From Bacteroides sp. (lineage in GTDB: Bacteria; Bacteroidota; Bacteroidia; Bacteroidales; Bacteroidaceae), in the NCBI GenBank assembly GCA_019414725.1, contig DXLM01000002.1:42322-106321 (forward strand): DNA of 64,000 nucleotides, read 5' to 3'. Position 1 is the stretch's first letter. Each line of letters begins with the position of its first letter. Of the stretch, positions 43,276 through 51,885 are shown piece after piece. The notes beneath the pieces were generated by a model. It ran no database searches, was not told where the DNA came from, and saw only the letters and a list, made by a program, of their open reading frames with translations. The translations under genes and the position numbers were made by a program.

Positions 43276-44607
43276 ATGAACTGGAAACAACTCATATCAA
43301 ACAAACGCTTTGGACTGGAGGCACTGCACGAAATAAGAAAAGAAGATAGAACCGAATTTCAGCGAGATTACGATCGCCTTATCTTCTCTGCTCCTTTCCG
43401 ACGACTGCAAAACAAGACTCAGGTATTTCCCCTTCCAGGGAGTATCTTTGTACACAATCGTCTGACACACAGCCTGGAGGTTTCTTGTGTAGGGAGATCG
43501 CTTGGAAACGATATAGCAGCCAGCTTATTACAAAAGCATCCGGAATTATCCGATTCTCACTTATCAGAAATAGGAGCAATCGTTTCGGCAGCCTGCCTTG
43601 CACACGACTTAGGAAACCCACCTTTCGGTCATTCGGGTGAAAAAGCTATCGGCACATATTTTTCAGAAGGGAAAGGACTTGCCCTCAAACCCCTGCTTTC
43701 GGAGGCTGAGTGGGAGGATCTCACCCATTTCGAAGGCAATGCAAATGCATTCCGTCTGCTAACTCATCAATTCGAAGGAAGGCGTCCGGGAGGTTTTGTC
43801 ATGACATATTCTACTCTTGCTTCTATTGTAAAATATCCGTTTTCATCACGACTTGCCGGCAAAAAGCAAAAATTTGGCTTCTTCCTGAGCGAAGAAGAAG
43901 ACTACAAGCGCATTGCCGAAGAGTTAGGTATCATCAAATTAAGTAAAGATGGTGAGCCCATACGCTATGCACGCCATCCGCTTGTTTATCTGGTAGAAGC
44001 AGCAGACGATATTTGTTATCAGATGATGGATATTGAAGATGCGCATAAGCTAAAGATTCTGACTACTCAGGAAACAAAAGAACTATACCTGCAGTTTTTC
44101 ACAGAATCCAGATTGAAACGAATCAATGAGATATGCAAACTGGTGGCCGACACAAACGAACAAATAGCCTACTTGCGTACATCTGCCATCGGAGTACTGA
44201 TAAAGGCATGCACACAGGTCTTTGTAGACAATGAAGAAGATATACTGAATGGTACATTCGAGGGACCCCTCATCAAGCATATGGACAAACCCATAAGACA
44301 AGCATATGAGAATTGTTCAAAAACAGCTTTTGCCAAAATCTATTGCTCAAAAGATGTACTGGACATTGAGCTGGCAGGTTATCAGGTTATCACAACCCTG
44401 ATAGACTTGATGATAGAAGCAGTACGCTACCCAGACAAAGCTTATTCGAAGCTACTCATCAACCGTGTATCCAAGCAATATGAAGTACATGCTCCTACAT
44501 TATATGGAAAAATTCAGGCAGTACTTGATTACATTTCTGGAATGACCGATGTTTATGCCCTCGATCTTTACAGAAAAATCAACGGAAACAGTTTACCGGC
44601 TGTTTAA
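43276..44607 (+). CDS. dgt: dGTP triphosphohydrolase-like dNTPase (HD domain)
   Basis: Cleaves dGTP or other dNTPs to the nucleoside and triphosphate. The 443-residue protein from ATG 43276 has the HD-domain ligands in NRLTHSLEV, CLAHDLGNPPFGHSGE and the later EAADDICYQMMDIED. The substrate could be dGTP or dNTPs generally. It faces dut across a 223-base region, so two dNTP-pool enzymes are divergently arranged. A bidirectional terminator follows it. Confidence 0.94.
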   Translation: MNWKQLISNKRFGLEALHEIRKEDRTEFQRDYDRLIFSAPFRRLQNKTQVFPLPGSIFVHNRLTHSLEVSCVGRSLGNDIAASLLQKHPELSDSHLSEIGAIVSAACLAHDLGNPPFGHSGEKAIGTYFSEGKGLALKPLLSEAEWEDLTHFEGNANAFRLLTHQFEGRRPGGFVMTYSTLASIVKYPFSSRLAGKKQKFGFFLSEEEDYKRIAEELGIIKLSKDGEPIRYARHPLVYLVEAADDICYQMMDIEDAHKLKILTTQETKELYLQFFTESRLKRINEICKLVADTNEQIAYLRTSAIGVLIKACTQVFVDNEEDILNGTFEGPLIKHMDKPIRQAYENCSKTAFAKIYCSKDVLDIELAGYQVITTLIDLMIEAVRYPDKAYSKLLINRVSKQYEVHAPTLYGKIQAVLDYISGMTDVYALDLYRKINGNSLPAV

Positions 44608-44634
44608 TTTCACACAGATCAGAAGCAGAAAAAC

Positions 44635-44695
44635 AAAGCCAGTGACAACTGCTCCCGACCAGAAGGGACAAGCAGATATCACTGGCTTTATTTAT
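44635..44695. terminator. Bidirectional terminator between dgt and glsB
   Basis: 11-base perfect arms AAAGCCAGTGA (44635-44645) and TCACTGGCTTT (44679-44689), extended by CTGCT/AGCAG. There are T-rich tails in both directions. Confidence 0.87.
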
Positions 44696-44711
44696 TTAGC
44701 ATTCAGAATTA

Positions 44712-45695
44712 TCAGTTTTTTGACAATATCGGATTAGCTCCAGAAGTAAGCTGAAGAGCCTCAGGGTGCTCCTTAATATACGATTCAATATGACGTATAC
44801 GTTTTTCTTCCAGAATTTCATCTACAGCTATCAGAATACCGGTTTCTTCTACATCTCCAAAACCATCGTTAATAGCTGTACCAAACATACGCATCGTAGG
44901 TGACAGACTCATATACGCATTAACCAAAGGAGGTATATTATAACCTAACTTACGGACTTCTGTATTCAAGACTTTATAATCCTCCTTAAATGTATCATAA
45001 CAGAACAGCTTTTCCAGAATAGCTGGGTCGGTTTCTATCTCCAACGGTACCATTGGGGTTATCAAGCCATCCTTATCCGAAAAATGCTTCTTCAGGAAGA
45101 AGAGAATCATATCGCGGCCGAAACGATTATAACTTGGATACATAGTCATTTTACCGAAGAAATATTTTACATTCGATTTTATGACGGTCAACGCACCCAA
45201 ACCATCCCAAAGATTATCAAGCGCAAACAAACCCTTTGAGCCGGCACGAGTGGACTGATACTCCAAAGTTACAAACGAACGTCCTAGCTCCACGGTAGTA
45301 GGAAGATATTCCTTCAAGAACTTTTCCGAGAAATTGAACATATGTGCTGTTGCCAGGACAGGCTTGCCATGTTTGTCAAATTCCACCTCATCGCCCAATA
45401 TATAACGATAACCTCCAAGAATTTCTTCCGCATCCGGATTCCAGACTACCAACTGCTGATATGGATTTTCCATCAAGTCATATTCATCCAAATCCAGCGG
45501 CTGTCCAGTTCCTCCTCCGGCAGCACGAAAAGCTATTTCACGCAAACGGCCAATCTCCTTCAGTACATTGGGAGCATTTTTCCAGTTCACGATATAAATT
45601 TCGTTATGGCTTTTATTTGTCGATCTCAAACGTCTTTCGGCGGTAAGTTCCGACTTTAATAACTCTCTGTCAATCGGTGCAATAATATCTTCCAT
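44712..45695 (-). CDS. glsB: GNAT-type N-acyltransferase, glycine-lipid synthase GlsB
   Basis: A 327-residue protein with the acyl-homoserine-lactone-synthase-like GNAT fold seen in the putative hemolysin/OlsB family: NAPNVLKEIGRLREIAFRAAGGGTG, VVWNPDAEEILGGYRYILG and TVELGRSFV are its conserved parts. In Bacteroides thetaiotaomicron the homologous glsB acylates glycine with a 3-hydroxy fatty acid to give commendamide, the first step to glycine lipids. The identification rests on this sequence type plus its pairing with a PlsC-like gene 24 bases upstream on the same strand (glsA), as in that species. Confidence 0.85.
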   Translation of the reverse strand: MEDIIAPIDRELLKSELTAERRLRSTNKSHNEIYIVNWKNAPNVLKEIGRLREIAFRAAGGGTGQPLDLDEYDLMENPYQQLVVWNPDAEEILGGYRYILGDEVEFDKHGKPVLATAHMFNFSEKFLKEYLPTTVELGRSFVTLEYQSTRAGSKGLFALDNLWDGLGALTVIKSNVKYFFGKMTMYPSYNRFGRDMILFFLKKHFSDKDGLITPMVPLEIETDPAILEKLFCYDTFKEDYKVLNTEVRKLGYNIPPLVNAYMSLSPTMRMFGTAINDGFGDVEETGILIAVDEILEEKRIRHIESYIKEHPEALQLTSGANPILSKN

Positions 45696-45719
45696 ATATG
45701 TAGTTAAAATCTTCCTAAA

Positions 45720-46538
45720 TTACAGCTTATATACCAACTCTCTGACACACTCTGCCCATTCGGCCGGAGATTTAGATTTATCAAACGTATGCCATGGTAT
45801 AGGCTTTCCTATTGTTACACGGAATGTTTTATGACGGTTCTTAAACATTTCATCTGCCAGATAAAGCATGGCTATATTGAATTTTATTCCAAAAAACTTA
45901 CAAGCATTGGCCAGATTATAAAAGAAATTGGAATTTCGGCCTTCAAAATGTATAGGAACCACGTAACGACGTGTTTCAATGCTTTTAGTTATAAATGTTT
46001 TCTTCCATGCCAGATCTTTTATCACTCCATGCTGACGCCGGGAACATATTCCCGCAGGAAACATGATTATATGGCTGTCCGAACGAAATCCTTCCTCTAC
46101 CATTTTCGGAAAGTCGCGCGACTGCGAACCGGTTTTATTTATCGGAATACAGAGAGGAGCCAGCCCATGCAGATTCATAAGCAAATCATTCACCAGATAT
46201 TTGATACGTCCGTTATAATGCGTTCCCAGCAAATATCCTAATGCAACTCCATCCTGTCCTCCCAGCGGATGATTTGATACAAAGGTACACAATCCATCTT
46301 CAGGCAAATTTTCCAGGCCATGTACATCCAGTTTCGCATCCAGAAAATCCATACATGCAGCCAGAAAATCAACTCCGCTCTTGTCTGTCACACTTTTCAG
46401 AAATGTATTTATCTCTTCCTGATGTACGATATGCTTCAGATAAGATACGAAAAAACGAGGAATCCGTTTGGCTTTTCTTCCTGCCTTATCCCTTAATATT
46501 TTATCAATATCTATTAAAAAAATCGAATCACTAGCCAT
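45720..46538 (-). CDS. glsA: PlsC-type O-acyltransferase, glycine-lipid synthase GlsA
   Basis: A 272-residue acyltransferase. Its catalytic motif reads NHPLGGQD, with His90 and Asp96 separated by five residues instead of the usual four of PlsC enzymes. FPAGICSRR replaces the FPEG block. Paired with glsB, it is expected to add the second (O-linked) fatty acid to N-acyl glycine, giving mature glycine lipids. It is transcribed first, with glsB 24 bases downstream. Alternatively it acts in phospholipid synthesis, but the pairing favours glsA. Confidence 0.83.
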   Translation of the reverse strand: MASDSIFLIDIDKILRDKAGRKAKRIPRFFVSYLKHIVHQEEINTFLKSVTDKSGVDFLAACMDFLDAKLDVHGLENLPEDGLCTFVSNHPLGGQDGVALGYLLGTHYNGRIKYLVNDLLMNLHGLAPLCIPINKTGSQSRDFPKMVEEGFRSDSHIIMFPAGICSRRQHGVIKDLAWKKTFITKSIETRRYVVPIHFEGRNSNFFYNLANACKFFGIKFNIAMLYLADEMFKNRHKTFRVTIGKPIPWHTFDKSKSPAEWAECVRELVYKL

Positions 46539-46560
46539 TCTTCATTTACACATTTCTCTG

Positions 46561-46568
46561 CAAAAGTA
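46561..46568 (-). promoter_or_regulatory. -7 box of glsA-glsB
   Basis: TACTTTTG on the minus strand, a full match, 23 bases upstream of glsA. Confidence 0.55.
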
Positions 46569-46759
46569 ATCTATCTTTTGAAAAGTTGCTCATCTATACT
46601 GGAAAAATGTAACATTGAAAGAAGAAAAAAAGAGTATATGTAACAGAATTGCACAAAGCCACATTCTCATGTGCATATTTTAAGACTATCTTATAAAGAT
46701 AGATCTGACAGAAGCAGTAAATAGCATAAGAACAACACCTTAGCGTCTTCGTGAAAAAT

Positions 46760-46857
46760 TGTACATATTTCAAATTTATTTGTACGATTTTTCATAAAAA
46801 ATTCAGCAAGTTTTTCCTAAAAGATGCTGATGTTTTTCTAAAACATGATGACATTCT
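46760..46857 (+). repeat. Intergenic dyad array C with a GTAC element
   Basis: Two TTGTAC/TTTGTAC blocks (about 46760 and 46779) form imperfect GTAC arms. Units follow at 46797 (AAAAATTCAGCAAGTTTT), 46819 (AAAAGATGCTGATGTTTT) and 46840 (AAAACATGATGAC...), spaced 22 and 21. The first unit is 18 bases after TTTGTAC. It is homologous to arrays B and D. Confidence 0.78.
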
Positions 46858-46935
46858 CACAACACCTCTCAGACCTGTTGATAACTTCCTCAAATATTTT
46901 CACAAAACTATACCTGCTAATTGTTGAGAAATATG

Positions 46936-46943
46936 TAATTTTA
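46936..46943 (+). promoter_or_regulatory. Weak -7 box of the dcw cluster
   Basis: TAATTTTA, one mismatch from TAnnTTTG, 51 bases before rsmH, with CCTG (46913-46916) at 19 bases. It is the best candidate start for the large cluster, but poor. Confidence 0.4.
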
Positions 46944-46986
46944 CCCCTCAATATATATAAGGTGTAAAACCTATTAAAGTGACAGC

Positions 46987-47907
46987 ATGATAATGAACGA
47001 ATCAGAACAAACATATCATATACCGGTACTGCTGAATGAAAGTATCGACGGCATGAATTTACACCCTGCCGGAATATATGCAGACATGACTTTCGGAGGC
47101 GGAGGACACTCGAAAGAGATTCTGCGCAGAATGGATAAAAACAGCCACCTGTATAGTTTCGACCAGGATGAAGATGCCGAAAAAAATATTGTCGATGACT
47201 CCCGATTTACGTTTGTGCGAAGCAATTTCCGATACTTACACAACTTCTTGCGCTATTATGGTGTAGAGGAAGCAGATGCCATTCTTGCCGATCTGGGAGT
47301 ATCATCACACCATTTTGATGATTCTGAACGCGGCTTTTCGTTCCGCTTCGACGGCAAACTGGACATGCGAATGAACAAACGCGCCGGAATGACTGCGGCA
47401 GACATCGTAAACAACTATGAGGAGGAACGACTGGCGAATGTGTTCTACCTGTACGGAGAGCTGAAAAACAGCCGTAAGCTGGCTTCGGTACTAGTAAAGG
47501 CACGTGCACAAAAGCAAATCGTAACTATAGGCGACTTTCTGGAAATTATAAAACCGTTGTTTGGCAAGGAACGGGAAAAGAAAGAACTGGCAAAAGTATT
47601 TCAAGCCCTGCGCATAGAGGTGAACCAAGAAATGGAGGCTTTGAAAGAAATGCTTTATGCCGCAACTGAAGCTTTAAAACCGGGAGGCCGACTTGTTATC
47701 ATTACCTACCATTCGCTGGAAGACCGCATCGTAAAGAACCTGATCAAGACAGGCAATGTAGAGGGTAAGGTGGAACAAGATTTTTTCGGTAATGTGCAAA
47801 CACCTTTCCGGGCAGTAAACAATAAAGTTATTGTCCCTAGCGATGAAGAAATAGCACGTAACCCTCGCTCACGAAGTGCAAAATTACGAATAGCAGAAAA
47901 GAAATAG
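46987..47907 (+). CDS. rsmH: 16S rRNA (cytosine1402-N4)-methyltransferase
   Basis: An SAM-dependent methyltransferase (MraW) of 306 residues with HIPVLLNESIDGM, the SAM-binding MTFGGGGHSKEIL, ADLGVSSHHFDD and YHSLEDRIVKNL, all standard. The start is at 46987 or at the second ATG, 46993. It heads the division and cell-wall cluster. ftsL begins 8 bases after its stop. Confidence 0.97.
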   Translation: MIMNESEQTYHIPVLLNESIDGMNLHPAGIYADMTFGGGGHSKEILRRMDKNSHLYSFDQDEDAEKNIVDDSRFTFVRSNFRYLHNFLRYYGVEEADAILADLGVSSHHFDDSERGFSFRFDGKLDMRMNKRAGMTAADIVNNYEEERLANVFYLYGELKNSRKLASVLVKARAQKQIVTIGDFLEIIKPLFGKEREKKELAKVFQALRIEVNQEMEALKEMLYAATEALKPGGRLVIITYHSLEDRIVKNLIKTGNVEGKVEQDFFGNVQTPFRAVNNKVIVPSDEEIARNPRSRSAKLRIAEKK

Positions 47908-47915
47908 TAAAAATC

Positions 47916-48272
47916 ATGGAACAGCAAAATACAACATCACAACAAGAAAGCGATTCACACATCACACTGAAGAGTATTCTGGGAGGAGATATTCTGGCCC
48001 ACAGTTTTCTGAAGCGACAGGCGAATTTGCTCATTCTGATTGTTCTCCTTACCATCCTGTATATCGACAACCGCTATTCAAGCCAGCAGGAGCTGATTGA
48101 AATCGACCGGCTGAAAAAGGAACTGACAGACATCAAGTATGATGCGCTGACTATTTCTTCTGAACTTACAGAACGAAGCCGTCAGTCACGCATCGAAGAA
48201 TATATTGCAACCGAGGGAACTCCGCTGCAAACAGCGGCAACACCTCCATATCTGATTAAAAAAGAGGATTGA
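47916..48272 (+). CDS. ftsL: FtsL-like division protein
   Basis: A 118-residue bitopic protein: cytoplasmic tail, one membrane segment (about 40-56, LLILIVLLTILYI), then a periplasmic helical stretch with SSQQELIEIDRLKKELTDIKYDALTISSEL, a leucine-zipper-like coiled coil. The sequence is diverged, as always for FtsL. The call rests on topology and on its place between rsmH and ftsI. It should bridge FtsQ/FtsB-type partners and FtsI-FtsW at the septum. No ftsB is visible in the cluster. Confidence 0.85.
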   Translation: MEQQNTTSQQESDSHITLKSILGGDILAHSFLKRQANLLILIVLLTILYIDNRYSSQQELIEIDRLKKELTDIKYDALTISSELTERSRQSRIEEYIATEGTPLQTAATPPYLIKKED

Positions 48273-48276
48273 TACA

Positions 48277-50400
48277 ATGATACCCGGACTGAAAAATATC
48301 ATGCTGCGCTACACGTTTATTGTAGTGATTATGCTTGTGTTGGCTATATTGATTATAGTCAAGGCGGGATTCATCATGTTTGCCGAACGGCAATACTGGA
48401 AGGATGTAGCCGACCGTTTTGTAAAAGAAAACGTAATAGTTCCTCCAACACGAGGAAATATTATTTCTTCTGATGGCAAACTGATGGCAAGCAGTCTGCC
48501 TGAATACCGCATCTACATGGACTTTCGCGCTGGCGGAACGGAAAAAGACACTATGCTGATGAACCATCTGGCAGAAATCAGCCAAGGACTGCACGAAATT
48601 TTTCCGGACAAGAGCGCACAGGAATTTCGCAAACATTTGCTGAAAGGACGCCGTTCGAAAAGCCGTCACTTCCTGGTTTATCCGAAACGTATTTCCTATA
48701 TCGAATATAAAGAAGTGAAAAGACTGCCTGTATTCGAGTTAAGCCCGAACAAAGGTGGACTGCATGTTGAAAAGTTCAACCAACGTAAAAAACCGTTCGG
48801 TTCACTCGCCATGCGTACATTGGGGGATATGTATCCCGACATAGCACAAGGAGCTAAGAACGGACTGGAACTGACATACGACTCTATTCTGAAAGGACAA
48901 AACGGTATTACTCATCGACAGAAAGTCATGAACAAATACCTGAACATTATCGATAAACCCGCCGTTGACGGATGTGATATTATCACAACCATCGATGTCG
49001 ATATGCAAGATATCGCAGAGAAAGCATTGGTAGACCAATTGAAGAACCTTGAAGCCATATCAGGTGTAGCAGTTCTGATGGAGGTAAAAACCGGTGAGGT
49101 AAAGGCCAACGTAAACATGACCAGAGGAAACGATGGAAATTATTATGAAATGCGAAATGCAGCAGTCAGCAACTTGATGGAACCAGGATCTACTTTCAAA
49201 ACGGCATCTATCATGGTGGCGATGGAGGATAAATATATCACTCCAGATTATGAAGTAGATACCGGAAACGGCCAAGTTAACATGTATGGCAGCTGGATGA
49301 AGGACTGGAACTGGTATAAAGGCGGATACGGTAAAATAGATGTAACAAAAATTTTGGAGGTTTCATCGAATGGAGGAGTATCTACCATCATAGACAAGTT
49401 CTATAAAAATAATCCTCAAAAGTTTGTCGACGGTCTGAAACGTATGAGCATCGATACACCGCTAAATCTGGGATTCGTGGGAGAAGCTAGTCCCCGCATA
49501 CTCGGACCGAAAGAGCGTTATTTTGCAAAAACGACTCTTCCGTGGATGAGTATCGGTTATGAAACAATGATTCCTCCCATCTACATTCTGAATTTCTATA
49601 ATGCTATAGCCAATGATGGTGTAATGGTGAAACCTAAATTCGTAAAAGCGATAGCCAAAGACGGAGATATACTAGAAGAAATTCCGACAGAGATTGTTAA
49701 TCCTAAAATTTGTTCGGATACGACACTTACCATGATTCGCACCATTTTGCGGAAAGTGGTTTCGGAAGGGCTTGCCAAGCCGGCAGGAAGCAAGCAATTC
49801 AGCGTATCTGGAAAGACAGGAACAGCCCAAATCTCTCAAGGTAAGGCAGGTTATAAATCCGGAGGTGTAAGTTATCTGGTTAGTTTCTGTGGCTATTTCC
49901 CCTCAGAAGCTCCCAAATATAGCTGCATTGTTTCAATACAAATTCCTCACGGACCAGCTTCCGGAGGATTGCAGGCAGGAAGTGTGTTCAGCCGTATTGC
50001 CGAACGTATTTATGCCAAACACCTGTTCCGCGATCTGGCTCATGCCAAAGATTCAACGGCAGTCCTTATTCCGGGCGTAAAAAATGGAGATATAAATGAA
50101 TCGGCATATGTACTGCGTGCACTGAACGTACCAGGAAACAGCAGTTCCATCCCCTATTCTGCCCAGCCACTTTGGGGAAAAGCTTCGTGCACAGACAGCT
50201 ATGCAGATTTAAAGACTACCAAAATGAATAAAAAGCTAGTTCCCAATGTACTGAATATGGGCGCAAAAGATGCTGTTTATCTGCTGGAAAGTTACGGACT
50301 GAAAGTACGTATCACAGGTATAGGCAAAGTAAGAGCTCAAAGTATAGCTGCCGGATCTACTATTCATAGAGGACAAACAATTACATTAACATTAAGGTAA
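48277..50400 (+). CDS. ftsI: Division-specific penicillin-binding protein (PBP3/FtsI) with PASTA tail
   Basis: The septal transpeptidase that works with FtsW. The 707-residue protein has a membrane anchor (about 13-35), the class B dimerisation region, and the catalytic domain with STFK (Ser305-Lys308), SSN (363-365) and KTG (513-515). A C-terminal PASTA-like domain follows (about 640-707, VPNVLNMGAKDAVYLLESYG). It begins 4 bases after ftsL and is followed by murE after 18 bases. It is a beta-lactam target. Confidence 0.96.
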   Translation: MIPGLKNIMLRYTFIVVIMLVLAILIIVKAGFIMFAERQYWKDVADRFVKENVIVPPTRGNIISSDGKLMASSLPEYRIYMDFRAGGTEKDTMLMNHLAEISQGLHEIFPDKSAQEFRKHLLKGRRSKSRHFLVYPKRISYIEYKEVKRLPVFELSPNKGGLHVEKFNQRKKPFGSLAMRTLGDMYPDIAQGAKNGLELTYDSILKGQNGITHRQKVMNKYLNIIDKPAVDGCDIITTIDVDMQDIAEKALVDQLKNLEAISGVAVLMEVKTGEVKANVNMTRGNDGNYYEMRNAAVSNLMEPGSTFKTASIMVAMEDKYITPDYEVDTGNGQVNMYGSWMKDWNWYKGGYGKIDVTKILEVSSNGGVSTIIDKFYKNNPQKFVDGLKRMSIDTPLNLGFVGEASPRILGPKERYFAKTTLPWMSIGYETMIPPIYILNFYNAIANDGVMVKPKFVKAIAKDGDILEEIPTEIVNPKICSDTTLTMIRTILRKVVSEGLAKPAGSKQFSVSGKTGTAQISQGKAGYKSGGVSYLVSFCGYFPSEAPKYSCIVSIQIPHGPASGGLQAGSVFSRIAERIYAKHLFRDLAHAKDSTAVLIPGVKNGDINESAYVLRALNVPGNSSSIPYSAQPLWGKASCTDSYADLKTTKMNKKLVPNVLNMGAKDAVYLLESYGLKVRITGIGKVRAQSIAAGSTIHRGQTITLTLR

Positions 50401-50418
50401 CAGAAATAACATAAAAAC

Positions 50419-51873
50419 ATGAAACTGGAAAATATCATTGAATCCGTCAACGTCTGCGAAATAAAAGGTAATGTTGACAAAGAAATAGCAGGTATCCAAA
50501 TGGACTCACGTTTGGTTGAAGCCGGACATTTGTTTGTTGCCGTTAAAGGAACTCAGACAGACGGACACGCTTATATTGAAAAGGCTATTGAAAAAGGAGC
50601 CTCTGCAATTGTCTGCGAAACACTTCCTGACACACTGAATGAACATGTAACGTACATAAGAGTAGCTGATACCGAAGATGCAGTAGGCAAACTGGCTACC
50701 ACTTTTTATGGAGATCCAACTTCCAAACTCGATCTGGTAGGAGTAACCGGAACAAACGGAAAAACTACAATCGCCACCTTATTATATAATATGTTCCGCA
50801 AATTCGGATATAAGGTAGGATTATTGTCTACCGTTTGCAATTATATCGACGGTGAAGCAATCCCGACCGACCATACGACTCCCGACCCTATCACATTAAA
50901 CCGTCTGCTGGGACGTATGGCTGATGAAGGATGTAAATATGCATTCATGGAAGTAAGCTCACACTCTGTCGCACAGAAGCGTATCGGAGGACTGAAGTTT
51001 GCTGGAGGTATTTTTACCAACATCACACGCGATCATCTGGACTATCACAAGACATTCGAAAATTACCTGAAAGCTAAAAAGGCATTTTTCGACAATCTTC
51101 CCAAGACTGCATTTGCTCTAACCAATGCTGACGACAAGAATGGCAGTGTAATGGTACAGAATACAAAAGCGAAAATTGCGACTTACTCTTTGCGTGCGCT
51201 TTGCGAATTCAAGGGAAAGGTTCTGGAAGATGGCTTCGAAGGTATGCTGATGGATATAAACAATCGTGAAGTCAACGTACAGTTCATCGGTCGTTTCAAT
51301 GCATCGAACTTGCTTGCTGTATATGGAGCGGCATGTTTATTAGGCAAACAGCCTGAAGATGTCCTGCTGATACTGAGCACACTGCGTCCGGTAGCGGGAC
51401 GTTTCGACGCTTTGCGCTCGAAAAAAGGCTATACAGCAATAGTCGATTATGCACATACTCCAGACGCATTGGTAAATGTACTGAACGCCATACACGAAGT
51501 TCTGAAAGGAAGAGGACGAGTGATAACAGTGGTAGGTGCAGGAGGTAACCGGGATAAGGGTAAACGCCCCATCATGGCACAAGAGGCAGCTAAACAAAGC
51601 GATCGTGTAATCATCACATCTGACAACCCTCGCTTCGAAGAGCCTCAGGATATCATCAACGATATGCTAGCCGGACTGACAAAAGAAGATATGAACAAAG
51701 TTCTTTCCATAGCCGACCGTAAAGAAGCTATACGCACAGCCTGCATGCTGGCACAAGCTGGTGACGTAATTCTCGTAGCAGGAAAAGGACACGAAAATTA
51801 TCAGGAAATCAAAGGAGTAAAGCATCATTTTGATGACAAAGAAGTGTTAGCAGAGATTTTTGACAACGAATAA
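50419..51873 (+). CDS. murE: UDP-MurNAc-L-Ala-D-Glu:meso-DAP ligase
   Basis: Adds the third amino acid to the peptidoglycan stem. The 484-residue protein has the ATP loop GVTGTNGKTT, MEVSSHSVAQKR and the C-terminal TSDNPRFE. DNPR is the motif that binds meso-diaminopimelate, so the cross-link amino acid is most likely meso-DAP and not lysine. It lies between ftsI and mraY (12-base gap). Confidence 0.97.
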   Translation: MKLENIIESVNVCEIKGNVDKEIAGIQMDSRLVEAGHLFVAVKGTQTDGHAYIEKAIEKGASAIVCETLPDTLNEHVTYIRVADTEDAVGKLATTFYGDPTSKLDLVGVTGTNGKTTIATLLYNMFRKFGYKVGLLSTVCNYIDGEAIPTDHTTPDPITLNRLLGRMADEGCKYAFMEVSSHSVAQKRIGGLKFAGGIFTNITRDHLDYHKTFENYLKAKKAFFDNLPKTAFALTNADDKNGSVMVQNTKAKIATYSLRALCEFKGKVLEDGFEGMLMDINNREVNVQFIGRFNASNLLAVYGAACLLGKQPEDVLLILSTLRPVAGRFDALRSKKGYTAIVDYAHTPDALVNVLNAIHEVLKGRGRVITVVGAGGNRDKGKRPIMAQEAAKQSDRVIITSDNPRFEEPQDIINDMLAGLTKEDMNKVLSIADRKEAIRTACMLAQAGDVILVAGKGHENYQEIKGVKHHFDDKEVLAEIFDNE

Positions 51874-51885
51874 TACAAGTACAAC

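Larger units (their letters stand above)
46539..46986. other. 448-base divergent region between glsA and rsmH
   Basis: It holds no credible gene; in particular no mraZ, the gene often found in front of rsmH. It contains the glsA -7 box, an AT-rich stretch, the GTAC element with dyad array C, and a weak rsmH -7 box. Confidence 0.7.
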
